This document shows, piece by piece, positions 1 through 5,824 of a stretch of 6,105 nucleotides of DNA. The stretch is from Firmicutes bacterium UBA2296 (GTDB taxonomy: Bacteria; Bacillota; UBA994). Location of the stretch: contig DDWC01000134.1 in assembly GCA_002345475.1 (NCBI GenBank), positions 1 to 6,105 of the forward strand, given 5' to 3'. Position numbers and translations under genes: made by a program. The notes beneath the pieces are model-generated. The model saw only the letters and a list, made by a program, of their open reading frames with translations. It ran no database searches and was not told where the DNA came from. Every line of letters begins with the position of its first letter. The stretch's first letter is position 1.

Positions 1-213
1 GAACAACAACGGGCGTTAGACGAAATACGCGGTGATGTGGGGGAAAATGCCTGGGGAAACCAGATACGTTCCTACGTAATACATCCATACAGCATGGTTA
101 AAGACCACCGCACACTGGTGGAAACAGGGAATGTGCAAGCGGTTATGGATGGCGACATTGATCGCTTTATCGACGCAATGTTGAGGCAACAGGCGACAAA
201 GAGAGGGTCGTAG
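1..213 (+). CDS. prfB: Peptide chain release factor 2, C-terminal 70 residues (5' partial)
   Basis: Reading frame 1 is open from the left edge to a TAG at 211-213. The residues match the C-terminal end of RF2: WGNQIRSYV (residues 18-26 of the fragment), then HPYSMVKDHRT (28-38), then ETGNVQAVMDGDID (41-54) and FIDAMLR (56-62). RF2 recognises UGA and UAA stop codons in the ribosomal A site and triggers peptide release. The catalytic GGQ loop, the SPF recognition motif and any +1 programmed frameshift near the start all lie upstream of the window and cannot be checked. The HPYSMVKDHRT version is typical of Firmicutes rather than Enterobacteria. The short basic tail (QQATKRGS) after FIDAMLR is variable in the family. 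No terminator follows it; the next gene starts 34 nt downstream, so read-through transcription is likely. Confidence 0.97.
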   Translation, partial: EQQRALDEIRGDVGENAWGNQIRSYVIHPYSMVKDHRTLVETGNVQAVMDGDIDRFIDAMLRQQATKRGS

Positions 214-232
214 TCACCCTGCCCTGGCTACG

Positions 233-240
233 AAAGGAGA
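233..240 (+). promoter_or_regulatory. Strong ribosome binding site setting the GTG start at 248
   Basis: AAAGGAGA lies 7 nt before GTG 248. Extended to 242, it matches the 16S-complementary AAAGGAGGTG at 9 of 10 positions. It supports the GTG as the true start of the LmeA-like gene; the hydrophobic leader begins directly after this codon. Confidence 0.85.
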
Positions 241-247
241 TGGCGAC

Positions 248-937
248 GTGAAAAAACTGGGGATAGCGCTATTAGTCCTGGTCATCCTGGTGGTGGCAGC
301 CGGCTTTGCTGCGCCACACCTGATATCCCGCGGAATAGAGCTGGGCTTTGACCGGATTCTCGGCGTGAGTGCGGCCGTAGATCTGGAGGCGTATCCTTCA
401 CTGCGCCTGCTACTGGGGAGATTTGACTCGTTGACCATCGTCACCAACGACGTGCCCCTCGGCGGGATTGTGGCCCGGGAATACCGCGTTGCGCTGGAAC
501 ATGTAAGTGTTAACTTGCGCAAACTGCTCTTTAATCAGGAACTGGAGTTCATCGAGCCTGGTGAAATGTATATTACTATAGTCATCAGCGAAGCCGAACT
601 AACTCGCTATTTGTGGGCCCAGATTCCTTTGCTGGAAGGCTGGCAGGTCCTCATCAATCCAGACGAACTTCTCGTCTCGGGGAAAGCCGACATCCTCAAC
701 GCTCAGCTCGATGCCGAGATACGGGGTGGGTTGTCGGCGGTGGAGGGCGATAAAGTGCATTTTGAGGTAAGAACCGTGGAACTGCAGGGGATATCCGTCC
801 CTGTGGCGCTGGCTAACCTGGCATTTATGGGGAGCGAGTTCTACATAGATTTGTCCGAGGCCCCCGTGCCGCTGGAACTTAGCGAAGTGCGCCTGGAGGC
901 GGGGCAACTGGTGCTCGTCGCCAGAGCTCTGGAGTAG
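248..937 (+). CDS. LmeA-like (DUF2993) membrane-anchored or secreted lipid-binding protein
   Basis: This is a 229-residue protein starting at GTG behind a near-consensus ribosome binding site. Residues 1-3 are basic (MKK) and 4-22 are strongly hydrophobic, giving a signal peptide or N-terminal anchor; the rest is predicted extracytoplasmic. The mature part has the DUF2993 layout: YPSLRLLLGRFDSL (49-62), a beta-rich stretch ending in VSVNLRKLL (86-94), the hallmark 'ISEAELTRYL' (113-122), a DELLVSGKAD strand (139-148), and the closing IDLSEAPVPLEL (200-211). DUF2993 includes mycobacterial LmeA, a periplasmic phospholipid-binding protein needed for lipomannan elongation. That role is known only for actinobacteria; here I infer lipid or lipid-linked glycan binding at the outer face of the membrane. 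It sits between prfB and DUF5693, 29 nt before the latter, which points to an envelope role. Family assignment is by pattern recognition, without a profile search. Confidence 0.8.
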   Translation: MKKLGIALLVLVILVVAAGFAAPHLISRGIELGFDRILGVSAAVDLEAYPSLRLLLGRFDSLTIVTNDVPLGGIVAREYRVALEHVSVNLRKLLFNQELEFIEPGEMYITIVISEAELTRYLWAQIPLLEGWQVLINPDELLVSGKADILNAQLDAEIRGGLSAVEGDKVHFEVRTVELQGISVPVALANLAFMGSEFYIDLSEAPVPLELSEVRLEAGQLVLVARALE

Positions 938-952
938 GATCAACACTTGAGT

Positions 953-959
953 AGGGAGG
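953..959 (+). promoter_or_regulatory. Ribosome binding site of the DUF5693 gene
   Basis: AGGGAGG lies 7 nt before ATG 967, in the 29-nt gap after the LmeA-like gene. It fixes the start of the DUF5693 protein and is strong enough for independent initiation. Confidence 0.75.
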
Positions 960-966
960 CCCAAAA

Positions 967-2568
967 ATGCACAAGCGTCTTCTTGCGCTTTCGCTGATCC
1001 TGGTTCTGTGCTGTGCGTCTTATGTTTCCATAGCCCGTCATGCGGCCGAGCGCAATAACCGCACAGTCTCCTTTCTCATGGACGGGCCAGACATACTGGC
1101 TCATGCAAAGCTTCTGGAAGTCGAGCCAGAGGAATACTTTGCGGCCCTGCGTGATGCAGGGCTGTTTGGCGTGGTCGTTCCTTACGGCAAGTTGGAGTTA
1201 AGAGAAATGGCGAGGCGTACAGGCCTCGCTTTGATGCTGCTTTTTGATGACGATCCGATGCCTGCAGATTCAGTGCCCGGTCTTTATGATTTGTCCGACG
1301 TGGCGGGGGTGGCCTTTCGCAATAGCGATACCACGCGAGTTTTTCTTGATGTACTGGATCTGAGTGACACGCTCTTGTTCCTGATCCAAAGAAATGACAC
1401 CTTTCGCGGCTACCTGCCTTCGCCTATTCACGACGAACTGATCAGTATGCGATATCCCGCGGTGAGGACCTACCGCGTCTCCCGCATTGAGACAGACGCA
1501 CCGGAATACTATCCGGAAAGCATGATTCAGAGATGGCTAGTGAACATCAGGGAGTACAACACCAGAGCCATTTATGCTCTGCCCTATTTTGACGGGGGTA
1601 TGGCTAAGAATACGGAATACGTGTCTGGCGTAGTGGCGGCTTTGTCGGAGGCAGGGTTCCAGACCGGCCGGGCCGAACCGATGGCCATATTCTTCCCGCC
1701 GCGGGCGGTGACGGCGGTACTGTTGGCCGCGACCCTACTGCTGGCAGTTCTCACTGGAGCAGTATTGGGACTGCCTGTTCTTATGCTGAATATTGCGCTC
1801 GGTTGCGTCGCTCTAGTAACAATGATGTCTTTCGTCAGCTACTTCAGCTTGCCGCTTCGGCTAGCTGGCGCTCTGGCGGGTGCAATATCCGCCAGTGTGC
1901 TTGGCCTGCTGTGGACGCAGGGGCAACGATCAAAGCGTCTCCACTGGTTTGTGGCTTTTTTGTCCGTGAATCTTATTACGGTTGCCTCAGCTCTATTGGT
2001 CGCCTCAGTGTTGAGTGATACGGACTTTTTCATGGAGTACAATATCTTCCGCGGCGTCAAAATGCAGTATACCGTACCGTTGCTCATTATGGCGGCTTAC
2101 CTCGCACTGAAAACTGTTGGGCGTGACGGATTGAGACTTCTCAAAAAGGTTAGCCCTTCGTTGCGCATCCTCTTTGCTTTTTCTGCCGTAGCGGTGGTGG
2201 CCGTCTACCTGTATCGCTCGGGAGACGTGGACAGTATCTCTCGCATTGAGGCCGGCGTCAGGACATTACTGGAGAAAGCCTTTGTGGTGCGACCCCGGTT
2301 TAAGGAGTTGTTGGCTCACCCGGCGCTGATGCTTAGTTTGTACTGGCGCGAAAGAGTTCCTTCCGCAGTCCACGGAGCTGGTGTTTTATTAGCAGCTGTG
2401 GGGCATGTGTCTATTGTGAATACATTTCTTCATCTGCGCACTCCCCTGGCGCTTTCGCTGCTGCGCACGACCCACGGGATGTGGATTGGCACGCTGCTAG
2501 GTCTCCTGGCCGTGGTAGTCACAAGCTACGTTGTCCGGTCAATCGCGGCTTACAGGGCTACCCCATGA
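967..2568 (+). CDS. DUF5693 family polytopic membrane protein, short form
   Basis: This is a 533-residue protein with no established function. Residues 4-22 form a signal-anchor helix. Residues about 25-245 are a soluble alpha/beta domain predicted outside the membrane. The C-terminal half has about eight hydrophobic segments (roughly 246-264, 267-290, 296-316, 327-349, 367-382, 400-416, 463-487, 504-524). Basic loops at 317-325 and 385-400 suit the cytoplasmic side. Family-like motifs are EYNTRAIYALPYFD (196-209), FRGVKMQYTVPLL (361-373), YLYRSGD (414-420) followed by EAGVRTLLEKAFVVRPRFKELL (428-449), and SIVNTFLHLRTPLALSLLRT (482-501). From memory, DUF5693 proteins are often longer, the difference lying in the extracytoplasmic domain. 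The family commonly sits next to csaB and tagA in Firmicutes, as here. The stop overlaps the next start in ATGA. I infer a role in assembly, export or attachment of the pyruvylated wall polymer; the family name rests on recall. Confidence 0.8.
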   Translation: MHKRLLALSLILVLCCASYVSIARHAAERNNRTVSFLMDGPDILAHAKLLEVEPEEYFAALRDAGLFGVVVPYGKLELREMARRTGLALMLLFDDDPMPADSVPGLYDLSDVAGVAFRNSDTTRVFLDVLDLSDTLLFLIQRNDTFRGYLPSPIHDELISMRYPAVRTYRVSRIETDAPEYYPESMIQRWLVNIREYNTRAIYALPYFDGGMAKNTEYVSGVVAALSEAGFQTGRAEPMAIFFPPRAVTAVLLAATLLLAVLTGAVLGLPVLMLNIALGCVALVTMMSFVSYFSLPLRLAGALAGAISASVLGLLWTQGQRSKRLHWFVAFLSVNLITVASALLVASVLSDTDFFMEYNIFRGVKMQYTVPLLIMAAYLALKTVGRDGLRLLKKVSPSLRILFAFSAVAVVAVYLYRSGDVDSISRIEAGVRTLLEKAFVVRPRFKELLAHPALMLSLYWRERVPSAVHGAGVLLAAVGHVSIVNTFLHLRTPLALSLLRTTHGMWIGTLLGLLAVVVTSYVVRSIAAYRATP

Positions 2569-3668
2569 GCAAGGTACTACACATAAATGGCGGAGGGGAT
2601 CTCGGCGGCGGCAAAAGCCATCTGGTGACACTCTTGCCCGGGCTTCGCAAAATAGGTTGTGAGGCAGAGCTACTGGTCTTCTCTGACGGGGTGTTGGCGC
2701 GTGAGTGTGAGGAGGCCGGGGTGCCGGTTCACCGTCTGAGCAGAGACCGACTGGTTTCGCCGGGCCTGATTGTGGATTTGCGTGACTTTCTCATCCGTTA
2801 TCAACCCGCCCTAATCCATACCCACGGCGGCAGGGCCAGTTTTTATGGTCGCCTGGCTTCATTGTTGTCTGGAAGCAACGGCGTTGTGACAACGGTACAC
2901 AGTCACGCCCGGCTTGATCACGAGGAGCGGTGGAAGGTTGCGGTTTTTTCTCTGGCCGACAGGCTGACAAGGGGCGCGACGCGAAGGTTCATCGCCGTTT
3001 CCTCACCCATAGCCAGAGAGCTGCACAGTCACGGCGTGCCCTGGGACCGCATCACAGTAATACCCAACGGAATCGGCGAATGCCAAGCAACGCCTGAGGT
3101 CCAGGCTCCGCCAGAGAGAAACGGCGCCCTGGTCTGCTCCGTGGGCCGATTCACACATATCAAGGGTTTTGATGTTCTCCTCAAGGCCATGTCCTTGCTG
3201 GCAGAACGAGGCTTGCGCTTTAGACTGATGCTCATCGGCGATGGCCCGGACGCCAGAGATTTGCGTGACCTGACGGATCATTTGGGGATTGCTGATCGGG
3301 TGGACTTTATGGGCTATGTCCACCAGGCCTGTGGGTTGCTGGCGACTGCAGACGTCCTGGTTCTGGCGTCCCGCAGTGAGGGGCAGCCTATTGTGCTGCT
3401 GGAGGCGATGGCAGCGCAAGTCCCTGTGGTTTGCACCGCCGTTGGCGGAGTCCCGGAGATAATCACACATGAAAGTAACGGCCTGCTGGTGCCGGCAGAG
3501 GATAGCAAAGCCTTGGCTGATGCCATCCAACGTGTCATTGAGGACGCCGATCTGTCCGGTCGCATGAGGGCAGCTGGGCGCCACTGGTATGAGAGCCGGG
3601 GGACCGCCGAGAAAATGGTCAGCGAGACCCTGCGGTGCTACGAGGAGCTAGGCTATGTTTGCCGATAA
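2565..3668 (+). CDS. GT4 family glycosyltransferase (GT-B fold)
   Basis: A 367-residue cytoplasmic or membrane-associated retaining glycosyltransferase that moves a sugar from a nucleotide donor to a lipid-linked acceptor. The N-terminal acceptor domain opens with VLHINGGGDLGGGKSHL (4-20), a form of the 'GGDxGGxKTH' signature of GT4 enzymes near csaB in Firmicutes. The donor domain has VIPNGI (165-170), VGRFTHIKGFDVLLKAM (193-209), IGDGPD (224-229) and the E-x7-E motif, E272 and E280, in SEGQPIVLLEAMAAQVPVV. Length is normal for GT4. I chose ATG 2565 because it gives a canonical GT4 N-terminus and overlaps the upstream TGA by 4 nt. An in-frame ATG at 2481 would add 28 residues read entirely from DUF5693 coding sequence. 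The ribosome binding site (AGGG, 2554-2557) is weak, so translation probably relies on coupling. Sugar specificity cannot be read from sequence. Confidence 0.93.
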   Translation: MSKVLHINGGGDLGGGKSHLVTLLPGLRKIGCEAELLVFSDGVLARECEEAGVPVHRLSRDRLVSPGLIVDLRDFLIRYQPALIHTHGGRASFYGRLASLLSGSNGVVTTVHSHARLDHEERWKVAVFSLADRLTRGATRRFIAVSSPIARELHSHGVPWDRITVIPNGIGECQATPEVQAPPERNGALVCSVGRFTHIKGFDVLLKAMSLLAERGLRFRLMLIGDGPDARDLRDLTDHLGIADRVDFMGYVHQACGLLATADVLVLASRSEGQPIVLLEAMAAQVPVVCTAVGGVPEIITHESNGLLVPAEDSKALADAIQRVIEDADLSGRMRAAGRHWYESRGTAEKMVSETLRCYEELGYVCR

Positions 3669-4773
3669 GACGGTCATCTTCTTTAGCGCTGTACCCTGGG
3701 ACGGCCTGTATGCACGGCCGCAGCAACTATGTCGTCGCCTGGCGATGAGAGGCGCTCGAATATTCTTTGTTGAACCACCCTGGACATATCTGTCGCCAAT
3801 AAGGCGTCCTGAGCTTTTGGCCGGCTGGTGGCAGAGGGAGCGGGTGCGCATGCTGACCGACAGCATGGCGGTGTACACTCCTGGCCCCAGATTGCCGGGA
3901 GCAAATTTGACTCGCTACGTCAACCGTTTTAACCAGCGGCGGCTCTATGCCGAGATTGCGGCAGCGCTTTCGGATATGGGCTGGTCCGAGGATATCGTCT
4001 GGAGCCATTTGCCTGGCACTGCAGATTGGCCCGCCGATACACCTATTCTGTATGAGTGTGTAGACGACCATGCCGCCTTTGGAGGCTTGTCCCGGGACAA
4101 AACAGTGATATCCATGGAGGATGCACTTATCCGCAGAGCCCAAGCAGTGTTTGCCACAGCCAGCAGGCTCCTGAGCCGCTGCCAGCGCATACGCCCTGAT
4201 GTTCATCTCGTCCCAAATGGCGCGGACTACGGGCACTTCTGCTCCGCTGCCATAAAGTCAACGGACGATATCCTCAGGGTTGGTTTCTACGGCGGCATTG
4301 GCCCGTGGCTGGATTTGCGGCTGGTTTTTGCGACTGCCCGATTGATGCCTGAAGCCCGATTTGTTATGGTGGGACCAGTTGAACCGGGGGCCGATGTAAC
4401 GGGAACTCCTGACAATGTCGAGTTTCTCGGATTGAAGCCATATGCTGAGCTTCCGGAAATTCTGGCGCAATTTGACGTTGTCATGATACCCTTTAAAGTG
4501 AGTGCACTGACCGAGGCTGTTAACCCCATCAAACTTTATGAGTATTTCTCAGCCGGAAAGCCCACAATTGTTACGCCGCTGCCGGAGCTAGTCAAGTTCT
4601 CGCCGCTGGTATACGTGGTTAGTACTCCCGATGAATTTCGTGAAGGGGTTATTATGTCTCTCGACGAGCCTGCCGAAATGTCAACACGCAGGCAGTCAGT
4701 GGCCCGAGCGGCTTCCTGGGACGCGCGACTCGATGAGATAGAACACCACATTGGGGGTGATCTTTTTGGCTAA
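3655..4773 (+). CDS. TuaH-like GT-B glycosyltransferase
   Basis: A 372-residue protein distinct from the GT4 enzyme before it. Recognisable parts are WDGLYARPQQLCRRLA (15-30, the 'xRPQQ' start typical of TuaH-like enzymes), YECVDDHAAF (133-142), LVPNGADYGHF (185-195), FYGGIGPWLDLRL (211-223, start of the donor domain) and NPIKLYEYFSAGKPTIVTPLPEL (290-312), the nucleotide-sugar binding segment. TuaH of Bacillus subtilis is a presumed teichuronic acid glycosyltransferase, so wall-polymer extension is the likely job; donor and acceptor are unknown. The ATG overlaps the end of the upstream gene by 14 nt and has a good ribosome binding site, GAGGAG at 3642-3647, 7 nt away and inside that gene. There is no signal peptide or clear membrane segment. 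The GT-B call is firm; the TuaH-like label is a resemblance only. Confidence 0.88.
   Translation: MFADKTVIFFSAVPWDGLYARPQQLCRRLAMRGARIFFVEPPWTYLSPIRRPELLAGWWQRERVRMLTDSMAVYTPGPRLPGANLTRYVNRFNQRRLYAEIAAALSDMGWSEDIVWSHLPGTADWPADTPILYECVDDHAAFGGLSRDKTVISMEDALIRRAQAVFATASRLLSRCQRIRPDVHLVPNGADYGHFCSAAIKSTDDILRVGFYGGIGPWLDLRLVFATARLMPEARFVMVGPVEPGADVTGTPDNVEFLGLKPYAELPEILAQFDVVMIPFKVSALTEAVNPIKLYEYFSAGKPTIVTPLPELVKFSPLVYVVSTPDEFREGVIMSLDEPAEMSTRRQSVARAASWDARLDEIEHHIGGDLFG
4753..4762 (+). promoter_or_regulatory. Extended ribosome binding site that decides the csaB start
   Basis: GGGGGTGATC matches 9 of 10 bases of GGAGGTGATC, the complement of the 16S rRNA 3' end. It is followed by TTT and then TTG 4766, with 8 nt between the GGGGG core and the start codon. 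It lies within the last codons of the upstream glycosyltransferase. In-frame TTG 4751 and GTG 4757 are too close to or inside this site to use it, so TTG 4766 is preferred. Confidence 0.8.
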
Positions 4774-5824
4774 AATTGTCATTATGGGCTTTGTGGGTTG
4801 CGGCAACATGGGGGATGAAGCAATACTTGCGGGGACTTTGCTCCAGCTCGAGACAGAGGGCAGGCGCGACGTGACTGTGTTTTCCTGGAATCCGGAAGAT
4901 ACTCTCGCTCGCCACGGGGTGCAAGCCTTCCCGGTTTTGCCTGGGTTATCCGGACTTCGGGATTTTTATGCCCGCTTGCACCGCGGTGATTTGTTTCTGC
5001 TCGGCGGAGGGAGCCTCCTTCAGGATGGCGAGCGCCGCGTGGTGCCGTTTTGGCTAATGCGTGCTTTCGCCGCACGACTGAAAGGTTGCCGCGTGGTGTT
5101 CCACGCCCAGGGGGTGGGACCGCTCAACACCGGGCTGGCAAAGGTCATGGTCAGTTTGCTGGTACCCCTGTGTGCAGACTTGGTCACCTTGCGTGATCCG
5201 GAGTCTTTCGCGCATATCCCGGCGTTTCTGAAACCCCGTCTGGTGGCCGATACCGCTTTGCTCCTGCCACCGGTACAGGCAGAGAAGGTGCCGAGGCGTG
5301 TTGTGGTTTCGTTACGCCGCATATCAGAAATGGAAGACATGGAGAAGGACCTGGCGGCTTGCCTGGCCCATTTCGCCAAACGCAACGAACTGCAACTGGT
5401 CTTTGTGCCCTTCCAGTACCCAGAGGACTGCGAAGTCAGCGACAGGATGGCCAAGCTTACCGGAGGCACGGCAGTGAGCGGCCCACTCACCCTGGACGAG
5501 GTGCGCCAGCTGTTGGCCAGCGCAGAACTAGTGGTCGCCATGAGGCTGCATTCGGCTATCCTCGCCGCCGGAGTGGGTACCCCCATAGTCGGGCTGACTT
5601 ACGACCCTAAGGTAGGCAGTTTCTTTGCTCAGTTGGGCTTGAGCCCTGCGCAATGCCCCTGGAGCCAGGACTTCCGTTACCAGACACTGCTGGACATATT
5701 GCACCGGGAATACCACTCTCGCGAAATTCAGGAAGCGCGACTGGCAGAGGCGGTCCCCCTGCTTTGCGAGCGCGCGGCTGAGTCTGTTCATCTGGCGCTC
5801 CACAAATGGGAGCAACGCAGATGA
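4766..5824 (+). CDS. csaB: Polysaccharide pyruvyl transferase CsaB
   Basis: This 352-residue enzyme is predicted to transfer pyruvate from phosphoenolpyruvate to a sugar of the cell-wall polymer, forming the ketal that SLH-domain S-layer proteins bind. Numbered from TTG 4766, the family motifs appear in order: GFVGCGNMGDEAIL (8-21), LLGGGSLLQD (78-87), HAQGVGPL (113-120), LRDPES (142-147), and MRLHSAILAAGVGTPIVGL (259-277) continuing to YDPKVGSF (279-286), with the conserved R260 and H262. Length is normal for CsaB. The product starts MAKIVIMGFVG, as expected for the family. A start at TTG 4751 would add five residues but would leave the ribosome binding site inside the gene. It overlaps the upstream gene by 8 nt and the downstream gene by 4 nt (ATGA). 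It implies an S-layer or SLH proteins elsewhere in the genome. The exact sugar modified is unknown. Confidence 0.95.
   Translation: MAKIVIMGFVGCGNMGDEAILAGTLLQLETEGRRDVTVFSWNPEDTLARHGVQAFPVLPGLSGLRDFYARLHRGDLFLLGGGSLLQDGERRVVPFWLMRAFAARLKGCRVVFHAQGVGPLNTGLAKVMVSLLVPLCADLVTLRDPESFAHIPAFLKPRLVADTALLLPPVQAEKVPRRVVVSLRRISEMEDMEKDLAACLAHFAKRNELQLVFVPFQYPEDCEVSDRMAKLTGGTAVSGPLTLDEVRQLLASAELVVAMRLHSAILAAGVGTPIVGLTYDPKVGSFFAQLGLSPAQCPWSQDFRYQTLLDILHREYHSREIQEARLAEAVPLLCERAAESVHLALHKWEQRR

Noticed and set aside
214..247. Possible promoter or terminator between prfB and the LmeA-like gene.
   Set aside because: The 34-nt gap holds a ribosome binding site but no stem-loop with T-run and no convincing -35/-10 pair. 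A promoter inside prfB cannot be excluded.
599..964. 121-codon minus-strand open frame across the LmeA-like gene.
   Set aside because: It is the antisense of a gene with clear family motifs and resembles nothing I recognise.
2131..2144. Inverted repeat TTGAGA-CT-TCTCAA with a nearby A-run, considered as a terminator.
   Set aside because: The loop is only 2 nt, the stem is AT-rich, and the run after it on the + strand is A, not T. It sits in the middle of DUF5693 coding sequence.
2481..2564. A 28-residue upstream extension of the GT4 gene from ATG 2481.
   Set aside because: It lies wholly inside the DUF5693 coding region in another frame, and its residues do not look like a GT4 N-terminus. 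ATG 2565 gives the canonical start and a 4-nt overlap.
2595..2618. Walker A-like pattern (G-x4-G-K-S) at residues 11-18 of the GT4 enzyme.
   Set aside because: It is the glycine-rich loop of the GT4 N-terminal domain (GGDxGGxKxH type). The downstream VIPNGI and E-x7-E motifs show a glycosyltransferase, and there is no Walker B context.
3003..3584. 193-codon open frame on the minus strand inside the GT4 gene.
   Set aside because: It is antisense to a well-supported gene, its translation is rich in Cys, His and Gln with no recognisable domain, and I see no ribosome binding site of note.
5020..5586. 188-codon open frame on the minus strand inside csaB.
   Set aside because: It has the Ser/Arg/Thr-rich composition expected of the antisense of a GC-rich coding frame, with no domain. 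CsaB motifs cover the + strand here.
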